Assembly (NCBI GenBank): GCA_027604685.1
Contig: JADHYX010000043.1
Coordinates: forward strand, 1-64,000
Source: Lobulomyces angularis
Taxonomy: Eukaryota; Chytridiomycota; Chytridiomycetes; Lobulomycetales; Lobulomycetaceae
Direction: 5' to 3'
DNA length: 64,000 nt
Below the pieces are notes generated by a model. That model had not been told where the DNA came from. It did no database searches and saw nothing but the letters and a program-made list of their open reading frames with translations. The translations under genes and the position numbers were made by a program. Shown here one piece after another: positions 10,086-21,816 of the stretch (within the stretch, counting starts at the first letter, position 1; each line of letters starts with the position of its first letter).

Positions 10086-13000
10086 TTAGAAAGATTTGTG
10101 AATCATTGAAGAGGGGAATCCTTCGTTGATCAGTAAGTTTGACATTTTATTGGTCATCTCAGGAGGACTAAAAAGTTTAAGAATTTAACTTTAATAAAGA
10201 GTATTACCCGCAAATAAAAACAGCACTGTTTTCCACTTCAGCAAACGGGAAAGCTTCCTTAAGTCGCTTTCCATCAACTTTTCCACTTTCACCTTCAAAG
10301 TCTTCACAAGCTACATAAAAAAAACTTAATTGGTGTTAACTCAAAATTCTTTGTTACCATTAGAGACATGATGAATAATTTTAAACAAGCCTTTTAAGTT
10401 AAAAGCCCTTTTCAAGTATTCTAAGTGTTCACATCCAAAAATGTTGTCTTTAGTGTTATTTCTGTATGAAAATAGGGCGGTTTAGACTATTACAATTATT
10501 GATACATACAGATTATACAGGACAATATTCCTCTCTTCTTCAGAATTATCGGAATTTTTTAGATAATATAGGTGATATTCCAATAAGTTAAGCATAAAGG
10601 TGAGACCAGTTCCACCTACAAAACAATTAAAAGAAGTGATATAGAAAAATACCCGCAATGAGACCTAAATTTTTCCAGCAACCATTTGCCATGTTAGGAT
10701 TTTGAAATTCGCTCTTCATCTTTTCAGGTTCAGCTGGAAATATGCACCTAATTGATGTAGCAGTAGCTAAATGTCTTTAAAGAAGATAAGTTTTCTTAAT
10801 ATTTTGAGTAAATTATTATACGTGGTCATCTGCCCTACGTAATTTTTGATGTAAAACTCAATAAACTCTTTGTTTAAATATCGTACAGGAGTATATGATC
10901 TGGATATTACTTCACCTTTCGCATTTAAAAACACAAGGGAAATATGTTTTCCTGGTGCAATCTGTAAGGTTTTTGACCTCGGCAATAGTATTTTAACTTT
11001 GTAAATTTTAAAATGAGGTTTATCTTTTGTCATTAATACTTGTGGTTGCTCAATTTTTAAAATATAGTTTTTAAATGGAGTTGGTTTAAATATGTCTTTA
11101 TCAATAGAAATAACTAGACTCTTTTTTTTGGCTGTACCGACTTTTTTTGATAATTTTCTGCTTAAAATTCCTAAGGTATTTTCTATTATCGATTCTTTTG
11201 GTTCATTTGGAGTTTCTATTTTGCCAATTGCCATCCCGCCTAGTATAAGAATCGCCAAATTACTGTGGTTATGTTTCTCAAAGTTTTCCATTAACTCATC
11301 TTCTTCTTTTTTTGTCAAATTTGATGAATCAGTATCACCTCCTGAAATACTAAATCGTTCATTGGTGGGGGTAGCTAATGCGCTTGCCTCTATGTCTGAA
11401 GTTTTACAAATTACGGAAGCTCTTTTACGTGCTGATTTTGAATCTCTGCCACCTTTGTCCACCTCTTCTTGTTTAGATTTTTTACTTTCTCGTTTAGGTT
11501 TGTAATAAAAATTAGGACCAGCTTCCATTCCAATCATCGCTTCTATCGCCTTAACACCTCCAGGATGTCTATTTAAGTAAGCTTTTACATCATCTGTTAA
11601 AATTAATGGTGAGGGAACCATTTCACATTTAGATACTTACATATAACATCCTCAATAATAATCCATTTTTCACAGCCAGATTGAATTCTTGCATTGACGT
11701 CTTCCCAAGAATATGCTAATACCCATAAAAAAAAGTAGTGTTAATTCAAATATATGATCTAATCTATACTTGGTAAAATATGATAATTGCTGGTAGTTGA
11801 CTTAACTTCGCCTTTTAACGCAACAAGCTTTTCTAGTCTAGACTTTCTTATTTCTCCAAGAAAAGATCCAAGGACAAAAATAAGTATTGGTATGACAATC
11901 ACAATATTCGGTAAATTTTCAGGTAATTTAGTATCTAACTTGATGATACTACTTGCGCCAAGATACATATTTACTACTCCGATAAGAAAAGTACTAATTC
12001 CTGATAATAAAAAATTTGAAATTAAAAAATTTAGTTTTTACTAGTTGCTATACCGATAATTTTGTGATAGTTCCGAAAATATTTTGTGAAAGAGACAAGC
12101 TACTGAAAATTTAAAACAATCAAAGAAAATTAAAAATTTAACCTTTGGGTGAAGAGTTCTACTGCTTAATATACCAGTAAAAGATACCGTAGTTATTATA
12201 AAAGAAATGTATAATCCAATTATAGAATGTGCCGTTTTTCTTTCGTCAAAGTTACTGGCAAACGCAGTACCTGCGGTAACTAATGTCTATATAACATGTG
12301 AAGAAATTGGATGATAAAAACTCGTTAATAATTCTAGAATATTACTGCTTACGTCAGACACAATAATGCTCATAATAAACTGATGAATTTTTAACCAAGA
12401 AGCAGAGTCTGTGTAATATTTTGCAGCAAATACTCCTACCGGGAAACACACTCCTTTAATATAATTTTAAACTTTTTTCTTTTGAAAATTTAAATATACC
12501 AAATAATATAGCCATAAATAATCCATGAAATTTTAGAGTAGAAACTCTAGATTTACTGGTCTCCCCAGAACTTCCATTTTCTTCTAGTGAAGTTTCCTGT
12601 AAAAAAAAGTTAACGCTAACTGAGCCACGATTTATGCCATGATAATTTGGCCACACATCCATTGAGCCAGAATAAGAAACCCAATGATTTTTTCTTGTCA
12701 AGGTTACAAACCGTTCGTCAATTGAAGTTAAATTTCTGGAGAAGGAAAATACTGTAAGAAAATTTTCTTTTAACTCAACAGGAGTTATTTCAGTTGTTTC
12801 CAACATATTTCCAGGGCTAATTTCTTTAACAATACCAACTCCATTGGAAATTCCATTTATTGCATTCCAACTTCCATTGGAGTTTTTAAACAAAAATAAA
12901 TCAAGGTCATCCATACTATTTCCTAAATAATTAAGTCCAAATTAATTAAATAAATTTCAAAATATATCAAGTTCTCACCGAATCCAAAAGCGAACCAACC

Positions 13001-15275
13001 TGTATAATTGGAAAATATCCGAAAAGTAATTAAGCTTTCATCATCATTGAGAACATAATTAACAATTAGATTTTCGTTAAATTTTATGAGGGAAGAATAG
13101 TTTGATTCATCAGCCTGTTCCCTTGATTTTAAATTGCCATTTGAGGCTTTGCTAAGTATATTTAATCGCTGGTGTTGGAATCGAAACGGATTGGCAGTGA
13201 AAGTTTTTATTTTGGAGTTTAAAGTAATTAGTTTCCCCAAACTCATTTCTTTAATTTCTGCTAATTCTAATTCACTTAAAACACCCGGATTTTCGTACCA
13301 AAATGCATCACCACTTCTAATTCTGATATATTGCTCCTTTATAGAGGCTTGGAATAAGGGGCCAACAGTAGCTGCACCAAAGTGATCTTCTGCTAACCCA
13401 CCGATAAAAGCTTCAACGTTATCAACTGTTCCATATATTTTTTTTAAAACACTCTGAACTTGTAAATTTGAGCTTATATCCGAAAAGTCATAAGACCGTG
13501 ATAAATTTAAACCAAATCTTGCAAAGTTATATTTGGGAATACCGAGTTCCCTCGAACTTTCAAAATTTAGTTAAATTTAATTATATTAAGAGGTTTACCG
13601 CTGAATCGATGCTGCCTGTAAATCAAATCCTGCGTGGCCGTTAAAAATAGAATTCTTTAATTCACTACGAAGATCTTCAACATATCTCAAATCAACCTAA
13701 AGTCATATAATTAAAAAAAAAAGAAAAAAAGGAATATTAAAAAAAAAGGAAAATAAGGAATATTTAAGATTAAGTTATAATGTAAGAAACTTCAAAAGAG
13801 CTTAGTTTTACCAATTGCTCTTCTGTGATAGCCATTCCGCGTAATACTGGTTCAATACCTAAACTTATCAAACTCTCAATGTCAAAAATTGAATCTCTCA
13901 AAAGTAAATGCCCTTGAGATATCGTGTCTCCATTTTCATCTACTCTTAGAATTATGCTATTAGTTGCTCCGTGCGCATAGCGATAACTGCAACCAGCAAA
14001 AAACATATCAATTCCTGGATTAATTTTTGGATCGAATCCTGCGTAAGTTGGTAATGCTTCTCCAATGAGCGATGGTAGATACTTCAATTAATAATAGTTA
14101 AAGTTAATTTTGTTTTTATTTTTTTTACTTGGTCATAAGTTATTTTCTGTATAAGTGCTATGACCCATCTGCGGGCATTCTGAAATAATTCTTCATCAGT
14201 AAAAAATGGGTGTCTTTCTTTCAATAATCTTGCTCTTCTGTTATGTTCTCTACAAAAAACGAAGAAAAAAGTTAAGAAAAACTATAAAGCGAGTGGAACA
14301 CCTGAATAAACAAATGTGGATTACGGAAGTTGTGGGAGTTAACTGAGCATTTAGAGCTGGAAAGTTCCATAAACCAGTGCTGTCATTTTTAATTGGAAAT
14401 TCCCCATTAATTCCATCAACGTGATCAAAAAGTCCATCAACTCCTAACCTGAAAGAATTACTTCCCTATTATTTAAAAAATAAAATTTATAATTCAAGGT
14501 TTTTACAGTTCTTACCATTTCATCCATCCCATACAATCCAGACCCATCAATTACAGCGGTTCTGAGATTTTTTATTTGGATGTAGCCTTTACCACCAGCT
14601 TTTTCTGCTAGTGCATCGTTCCGAGGTGATCTAAAAAAAGGAAGAACAATGTTTCCTGTGACGGATGGATCAAAATGAGGATCTCCCTTGGGAACTATTA
14701 TAGGGAAAGGATCTGACAAGTTTCTACTTTCTGATTCCAATAAATCCATGTGCATTACCATGCCCCAGTTCTGCATTTTTAAATTGTTTTTTTAGTTTTA
14801 ACTTTGTTTCTTCAATTAATATTTTTAGTTTTATTAAGTACCGGCAAAAATTCAGTTGTGCCTTCATTTGCAAAGTTTGTTTCTTCGAACTCTCGCATCA
14901 AATTTGTTATGAACCTAGCACTTGGCAGTTTTTCGGAATCTAAGCTCCATTACAATTGAATTAATTAATTTTGAAAATATAACTTTGATTAAAGTTATAA
15001 ATTAATTACCATAAACTCCTTTGTTGTCATCATAATCTATTCTAGGTAACACCTGCTTCCAAAGAAGATGCTGATGAACTGCTCCCCAGTCTATATTCAA
15101 ACAGAAAATAGAGTCAGATACGTTTGTTACATTTCAGCAATTAAAATCTGGTTAATTTTTAAATACCATTATGCAACGGATTTGAAGAACTCCCATTGTA
15201 TAACTGATAAGTTTTAACTGTTTCAGAAAGTATAAATTTTGAAAATAGAATATAATTTAAAATTAAGATTAACAT
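10086..15275 (-). CDS. Haem peroxidase-DOMON-cyt b561-cyt b5-b5 reductase fusion
   Basis: Twenty-one exons join in phase from ATG 15275 to TAA 10086 (about 1360 residues). Order: signal peptide (1-18); animal-type haem peroxidase (about 36-515) with REHNRRA, RRWVIALIQKITYDQ, proximal-His motif YRYAH (H313), RSRELGIPKYNFARFG and GDAFWYENPG; DOMON (about 550-715, GWFAFGFG); b561-like core with five hydrophobic helices and four His positioned as haem ligands (H724, H756, H786, H826); cytochrome b5 (about 908-1055, RHPGG at H941); cytochrome b5 reductase (about 1070-1360) with flavin motif SRSYTPV, IAGGTG and CGPPEM. Predicted topology: peroxidase and DOMON outside, b5 and reductase in the cytosol, so NAD(P)H electrons could cross the membrane. 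Exons include 15275-15167, 15090-15010, 14939-14842, 14770-14516, 14465-14302, 14249-14129, 14081-13812, 13696-13599, 13556-12979, 12922-12500, 12453-12353, 12286-12143, 12099-12054, 12000-11770, 11715-11641, 11593-10822, 10774-10653, 10615-10510, 10461-10358, 10310-10208, 10167-10086. Substrate unknown. Confidence 0.85.
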
Positions 15276-15560
15276 TTCTTTTCTTAATTTTTTTAATTTT
15301 TATTTTTTTAAATAGCAGTTATTTAATTTTTACTATGGTGTTTTTTTTTAACAATCTGTGATTGGAGAGGTATGGTAGATGGTACTATGATGAAAAAAGG
15401 TTCCTATTACTTGTAATTGAAATTATAAATTTTACAAAGTTACATTGATAAAATAGATAAAGTTAAGAAATTACGCTATTACAAGCAAGATACTAATTAA
15501 AATAAAAATTGTACAGAATGCCAATTGGTATAGATATTTTTTTAATTACAAATTTTTAAA
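15276..15560. other. Spacer upstream of the peroxidase fusion
   Basis: AT-rich spacer, 285 bp, between the fusion gene's start and the stop of the next minus-strand gene. It must contain the fusion gene's promoter. No motif recognised. Confidence 0.4.
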
Positions 15561-18500
15561 TTAATATTGATATTTACTGGAAACAAAGTCTAAACCTTTA
15601 TCCAACTTGCAAAAGTCAAGATACATTCTTTCAAATTTACTGTCAACATTTATATCTTTAACCAATCCATCGTATTTAAAATTTAATAAATTTTCCTCTT
15701 CGTTACCTTCCTTCTCAACTTTATTAAATATTAAGTCTATGTCAGGTAGTTCCAACAAAATATTCTTGCTGTGATTATTTGATAGAAGATCTTCCTCACT
15801 GTAATTTTGTTCACTATTTTGTTTATCATTTACAAAAAAGAAGTCTTCGCTTTTATCTTTGTCATTATTATTAATTGTTTTTAGTCTATTAATTATTTTT
15901 GATAAAGTAAGTTTGCGATGTGATTCTGCTGTTAGGTTTATGTCATTGTTTCTTAGTTGCTGTGGATTATGAGGGTGCTGTATCGTGCTTAACCTCTTTT
16001 TTACAAACTCTTTTAATCTACCCTCTTTTTTAAGTTCTGCTGTCACAAAATACTTTTCAGATTCAAAATTATTCTTTTTTTCCACAGCAACGCCATCCAC
16101 TGTGTTATTTACCAACAAATTGCTATCTTTTATTTCTGCTGATCCATTTATATTAAATCTATTTAAAACATCTCTGATACTATGCCTTCTTTTTTTTTTT
16201 AACTCTTCTTTGTCATTGCTAATGTTGGATGTGGTTTTCGATGGTGAAGGTAACATTGAAATCATTGGGGAAGGTTGCATTGCTTGCGAAGGGGACAAAG
16301 AAGAGTTTGTCGAAACTGAAGGATTTTGTTGGTTGCTACTCAATGGCAACTTTTCTTCATTGTCCTCCCGCTGGTCAATAACTTCCGTGATGGTTATAAT
16401 TTCAGTAACAATATTAGCATTCTTTTCTTTCAAGTTTTCTTCAGAGTTCAAGTTTCTTTGATCGTCAGCTCCATAGGAAGTTGTCTTCGATGCTATCAAA
16501 TTATTCAAACAGTGGACATTATTCTCAACATAGGTCAATTTAGGAGAATCAGAGGCAACAACTTCGTACCCATGAGAACCATTACATTCTTCATCAAGAT
16601 TTTCTTCTCTTATGCTATTAATTGTAACCATTTCAATCGGAAAAGTGCAAATGGCGGTATCGCTAAATCTTCTTCCATTTATAATATAACCCTGGATTGA
16701 CCGTTGGAATTCATCAGAAAATTTTTTTTTTGAATTATACATGTCTGAACATGATTTATGTTTCGTCACTATTACCGAAGGTACTGAAGTAGGAGGCGCA
16801 GGAAACTTAAAAATATTAGTAGAACTTGTGTTTTCGACGTTCATCATGTGTTTAGTTGAATTCCATGTTTTAGGATGAACAGTAGAATCCATGTGAAAAA
16901 GATTTAGTTCTTCTGAACTCAAGGATGGGCAGTTGTGAGAGGAACCAACTATAATACTTGCCTTAGCAGTACCTGGTTTGAATTTTCCTTCAAAACTTTC
17001 AGAACCACTATCATCTTCTGGTTGAGTATTCGATGTGGAACTATAATTTAGCCTTGAATTAGAACTGTTTTGTGTTGGTATTTCAGTATTAAAACTTCGT
17101 AGAGTGGGTGAATCAAAAGTTTGGCTATTCTTCAGAGAGTGCAAAATATTTGATTCTGAAACAGACGACTTCAAATAACTTTCTTCTTTCTTCAGGTATT
17201 CAGGTTTACTATCCTCGGTATCAACAAAATCTGCGAATTTTTCTATACTTTCTGTATTTTGAGCGCTAAATATTTATAAAAAACTATTAAAGAATGCGCA
17301 GTTTAGTCTTACAAAGTTGGACACAAGGTGTTCTCATTAAATACAAATTTCATTGATTTTGGACCATTGTAAGAATCCACAACTCCAACCAGATCCTTAA
17401 TTTCATTAATTCCAATAACAGCATCCATCTTATTATTTTTTGAGTGGTTGCTTCCAAATAAAAACATTTTTTTTTGATTTTTTTCATTAAATTGCAATGT
17501 TTCAGTTTCAGAATTTTTTTTGGTAATTAATTTTGAATTGCGGTACTTAGTTATGAGGTTTTCCTTTTTAACTGACTTTCTAGAAGGAATCTTAAAAAAT
17601 GAAGTATTGCTTTTGGTAGATGTTATGTTCGCTTTTTCTAATTTACAAGTATTCCAATCAACTTCCTCATGTTCTTTTTGATTATCTAAATCCTTCGGAG
17701 AAGGTTCAGATTTAAATTCGGTATTGCGGAATGGCAAAACATAGCATGTGGCATCAATTGTTTCATATTCTTTCTCATCATTTTGTAAATTTTGGTTTTT
17801 ACACTTTTCAGTGGACGAGTTAACGTCACCACTGTATTCCAAACCAGATATTTTTGATTTCTTTAAATTTGATAATTTTGAGACTAAGTCTATTGGATTA
17901 CTAATTGGCTGGTGATGCGTTACGTTTGCATTTTTTAAAAAATCTTCACTGAGGGATTCCTTTGATTTATTTTCAGTTTTTCTTAAAATATCTAATTCCT
18001 CATCCTCATAATCCTCACTATCGGAATAAGTTTTCTTTTTAAATATTAAATCCAGACTTGACCGATGGTGTAGGATACTTAAATGTGAACCAGATGTATT
18101 ATTGGGTTGCAATTGACCTACAGTTTCATCCTCAACTTCGTGTCGATGACTCTGAATGGGTTCTTGATGGCCGAATTGATCAACAGAGTTAAATTGTTTT
18201 AAAACATTTACAAGGTTACTTTTACTATTTACTTCTTCGTTCTTTAATTTTAAATTAATTAGCTTGAGCCTTGAATTTTTATTTGCGTGGTTATAATAAT
18301 TATGCTTTGGACTGTAAAAAAAAAGGGAAGGTTTTTCATTGGAAATTGAATGTCTGACAACTTCAACTGATTTTCTAGGTTTTTCTCTCCAAATTATCTT
18401 TTTTTTTGGTGGAACAGTAAATTTAACTTTCCTACAGAAATTCAATTTTAAGATGACTTATTATTTGAAATACCTTTTTGGTTTATTTGAGGTGCTGCTG

Positions 18501-18586
18501 CTGTTATCGGTAGGTTTTCTTAAAATAGACTTCTGGTGAGAGACATCGGAACTTACTTCATTTGCTGTAAGATCCGAAATTATCAT
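15561..18586 (-). CDS. Large Ser/Asn-rich disordered protein, unknown
   Basis: Three exons join in phase: 18586-18474, 18431-17313, 17265-15561 (978 residues). I do not recognise a folded domain. The N-terminus has KSILRKP followed by RKVKFTVPP (residues about 37-45), which fits an RVxF-type protein phosphatase 1 docking motif. Most of the protein is low-complexity, rich in Ser, Asn, Glu and Lys, with many SP sites (e.g. SPSQAMQPSPMISMLPSPSK in exon 3). A possibly structured C-terminus ends KFERMYLDFCKLDKGLDF. Composition resembles scaffold or cell-cortex regulatory proteins, but no function can be assigned. That the frames join at both introns with conserved donor/acceptor and no stops supports a real single gene. 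Confidence 0.75.
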
Positions 18587-18926
18587 AGATATTATTAAAG
18601 AAGTTCAGCTAAAGAGCCAATGAAAAATGTAGTAAAGTTTAAATTTTCTAATATTTTGAGGCACAGTTTTTGTGGCATATCATTACAGTTCAAATACTCA
18701 GTAAAAAGTGAGCATTAATTCTAACATTAAATCAGTGCTTATTGTTATATCCGTTAAACAATAGTAATTTTCATATCTGTGTTCAGTAGGTCAAGGGAAC
18801 CAAAAACAAATTTCTTAAATTGATTATGACAATTTTGAATCCAGCAACGCATATCCGTAAATTCATTAACTGATAACAGTTCTTCAATAATACATGTTCA
18901 TTAGTTATTTATTGATTAATAATTAT
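18587..18926. other. Intergenic, no gene seen
   Basis: 340 bp between two minus-strand genes. No long frame and no repeat; it presumably carries the promoter of the 15561-18586 gene. Confidence 0.5.
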
Positions 18927-20381
18927 CTATTTAGTAAAAACAGCTATAAAGTAGCCACCAAGGGCAAATAGGGTGATAAAAAAAGTTAACAAAAACACTA
19001 TTCCAAGAATTCTATTTGAGCGATTTTTTTTTTTTTCCCACTCTTTTAAATCACTTGACATACCATTTCCAGGAATTTCTAATTTAACTTCGTTTGAATA
19101 ACTAGCATCAATAATTTTGTTCTTTTTATTTTTACTATTTTCTGTAGGTTTTAAGCTATTTTTCTTAACTGCCACAGAGGAAGATTGCAGAGGTATAATT
19201 TGTTGAGATATCAATATTTTTTTTGGATTAATGTGATCATTTTTTAGCACTTCTAAGATACTATTATCTAAAACTGCACTGTGGTTTTCTGAGTTTTCTT
19301 CAACCTCTGCAATTCTGTTTTCAACACAAAACTTCTTGTTGGTAAATCTTCTCCCTAGACTGTTAAAACTCTCTAAATCAGACAAAACCTCTGTTACCAA
19401 ATCATCTTCTTTAATGTGTTGAGTAAAATGAAAGGCTTTATCATTAATAAAAAACCTTCTTTCATTTTCAATTTGAAATTCTGATGAACTTGATTTGAAA
19501 TTATCCTTCGTGACTTCTCTTTTAACTGCGACTGAAGTATCTTTGTTAATTACGGGTAACAGCAGAGAAGCATTGATATTTTTTTCATTATTTGCTGGAA
19601 GATTACCAAAAACTTGACTGTAAATGTCGGATGTATTAAAATTGCCGTTTCTGTCTACAAGTGATGTAAAATTACTACCATTACTTCTTGACCTGTAAAT
19701 ATCGGTTAACGATAAATCATACAGTTTCTGCTCCATGGGAACTTCCTGGGTAATAATTGCATGATCCGTATTGTACTCCACCAAATTAAAGTTCTTATGT
19801 AATTCTAAATCTTTGAAAGATTTTCTGGAGTTGTAAGTCTCATATCGTGAATTAAATATTTTTGTACCAATGGAGCTGTTGCTTTTAACTTTATAAATGC
19901 TCCCCAGAGATTTTTCGTAAAGTTTGGTGTTATTGCGATTAATACCGGATATTATTGAGGAATTTAATGATTTTGAGCGCAACAAGTCATTATTGATAGC
20001 TCTTTCCACATCCCAGTTTGAGACGTTACTAAATGTATCTTCCATTTTATTGCCCGTAATTGCCACATTATTATAATTCATATCCAAATAAAGTAAGAGA
20101 TGTATTCTTGCATAATCATCATCTTCATGTATGTTTAGTATTTGAGATAGAGTTAGGTTGCCATCTTCAATTAAAGTTAACTTGATATTGCTATTTCCAA
20201 TTGTAGAAGCGTTCAACCGAAGGTCGTTTGGATAAAGATATTCTTCGACTCTAAAGATATATACCTCTTCTGGATTCTCACTGAAATTAAGTTTGAAATC
20301 TTTAAAACATTCATGCTTGTTTGTGAGAATTGAAAACGGTTTCAAAGAGTTCCATTCTATTAAGTTCAAAATTAAATCCAT
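18927..20381 (-). CDS. Tail-anchored membrane protein, unknown
   Basis: Uninterrupted 484-residue frame, ATG 20381 to TAG at 18927. No signal peptide. A single transmembrane segment sits at the extreme C-terminus (about 457-480, ILGIVFLLTFFITLFALGGY) preceded by a basic stretch KEWEKKKNRSNR, typical of a tail-anchored or type II orientation with the bulk in the cytosol. The N-terminal about 120 residues (FRVEEYLYPNDLRLNAST..., ARIHLLLYLDMNY) look folded; the middle is Ser/Asn-rich and probably disordered. No family recognised. It could act at the ER, vacuole or mitochondrial surface. It neighbours another unknown Ser/Asn-rich protein on the same strand. Confidence 0.7.
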   Translation of the reverse strand: MDLILNLIEWNSLKPFSILTNKHECFKDFKLNFSENPEEVYIFRVEEYLYPNDLRLNASTIGNSNIKLTLIEDGNLTLSQILNIHEDDDYARIHLLLYLDMNYNNVAITGNKMEDTFSNVSNWDVERAINNDLLRSKSLNSSIISGINRNNTKLYEKSLGSIYKVKSNSSIGTKIFNSRYETYNSRKSFKDLELHKNFNLVEYNTDHAIITQEVPMEQKLYDLSLTDIYRSRSNGSNFTSLVDRNGNFNTSDIYSQVFGNLPANNEKNINASLLLPVINKDTSVAVKREVTKDNFKSSSSEFQIENERRFFINDKAFHFTQHIKEDDLVTEVLSDLESFNSLGRRFTNKKFCVENRIAEVEENSENHSAVLDNSILEVLKNDHINPKKILISQQIIPLQSSSVAVKKNSLKPTENSKNKKNKIIDASYSNEVKLEIPGNGMSSDLKEWEKKKNRSNRILGIVFLLTFFITLFALGGYFIAVFTK

Positions 20382-20789
20382 GACAAGTTACCAACTTCAG
20401 AAAGAGAATTACTCTCAATTTTGTGGAAGTTAATGTAAAAAAAACCTCATAGAGTTAAGTCTTTCTCCTTTTTACCACCCCTTAAAAAATTTAAGCCAAA
20501 TTTGTTTAAATATATCCATATAAAATTATAAATATATATTATTAATTTTATTTTATTATATTCAAATATTAATTATGGCCAATATTTAGTTTTTTTTTTA
20601 AGTAATAGGTTTCTATAAATGTTTTACGTTTTGTTTTATTAAAAAAAAATAAACTTTTTTGTTTTTTTTAAACAGAAAAAGAGAAATAAAATATTGTAAA
20701 AAAACTTATGGATAATAAATGTTATTATTGAATGATTAATCGAGACAATTGAGTACAACTCAATAAAGTAGATGCTTTACTCTGATAAT
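20382..20789. other. AT-rich intergenic region
   Basis: Start region of the minus-strand gene at 20381 plus AT-rich DNA with homopolymer runs. No gene seen. Confidence 0.5.
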
Positions 20790-21640
20790 AATTTAGACAG
20801 TTGCCTCAAAGATATTGGACAAGTTTGAGAACTCATCACCGCTTATTGCCTCCAAACAAACAATACGCAATTGGTTTCTTCTTCGTTAACGTAAGTCAAC
20901 TAGAAATATTCGATAACTTCAGTAAGTCCTTAGAAACTTCAAATTTTTTGACCATCTAAACATTGGATAATCCTTTTCAAGAATCAACTTTTTTGTGAAC
21001 TGTTTCAGTTGCAAAACCTTTGTTTTTACAAATACTATTTGACTTTCAATCCCATTAATGTTAATAAAACTGTTAGATACTCAATTTTATTTCCAGAATC
21101 TGAACTTTTAATTTTTTCCCAGTCAATTTCAAAGTTAAAACGAGCAAGCTGCTGCCACTTAAGATCTCCCAAATTGTTTTGAGTAATTGTTGCCGTTTCG
21201 ACTGTTTTTGAATTTCATTGGTACCTGAATTTCACATAGATTCAAGCAAATCTATTTATTCTTATTTTTTAACTTTAAGGAACAAAATTACGCCGAACCT
21301 ATCAACGTAAAAAAAGGTGTAAACGGCTAAAGTATATTTTTTTATAACTGTATTGTATCAGCGTTTTGTTAGGGCGAAAGTTTTGCTTTCTTCATTTTCC
21401 TTTTTTCAATACTCTGTTTCATATCTTTAAAAATGACTTTTGCTGCTACAAAACTGTTAACGAAACCTCTAGAGTTTTACACTATTTTTTTGTGAATTCT
21501 CTTTCCACTTCTTCAATAGCTCATCTCAAATAACTTTCACTCAACTTAATACTATTCAAGACAAGAGTAAACTTTAATTAGGAACGTTTTTTGAATGCTT
21601 ATCAATCTGAAGCAATGACATAGAAATTAAATTTAATATA
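20790..21640 (-). pseudogene. Decayed protein-coding gene (minus strand)
   Basis: Several minus-strand stretches read like real protein but lie in different frames and are cut by all three stop types. In 5' to 3' order: about 21535-21480 (AIEEVEREFTKK, preceded by an in-frame TGA); about 21475-21370 (FVNSFVAAKVIFKDMKQSIE...); about 21210-21035 (VETATITQNNLGDLKWQQLA... continuing to a TAG); about 21030-20920 (KTKVLQLKQFTKKLI...); about 20890-20805 (RNQLRIVCLEAISGDEFSNL ending in TAA). I could not find GT..AG introns that remove every stop. The pieces are consistent with one eroded gene of several hundred codons. Family not recognised; a gene with very short exons remains possible. Confidence 0.4.
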
Positions 21641-21816
21641 CTTCCAGTTTTTCTAAAATAATATATCGAAGTTTGTTTATGTCAACAAATACCATATTTA
21701 TAATTTTTTTTAATTTTTTTTGAACATTAACTTTTTTGATTTCAATTAAAATTTGTCATAAATTGCGGAGAAAATCATTTAATAAATCAAAAAGTATAAT
21801 CAATTCCATCACAAAT

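Noticed and set aside
14444..14516. Extending peroxidase exon 4 through VRTVKTLNYKF
   Set aside because: The extension runs to a stop; the donor at 14515 and acceptor before 14465 keep phase and give a family-like junction.
15985..16700. Plus-strand frames opposite the 978-residue gene
   Set aside because: Antisense shadows; the minus strand has the long spliced open frame.
20790..21640. Alternative genetic code explaining stops in the relic region
   Set aside because: Neighbouring intact genes end at TAA, TAG and TGA with no internal stops, so reassignment is not supported.
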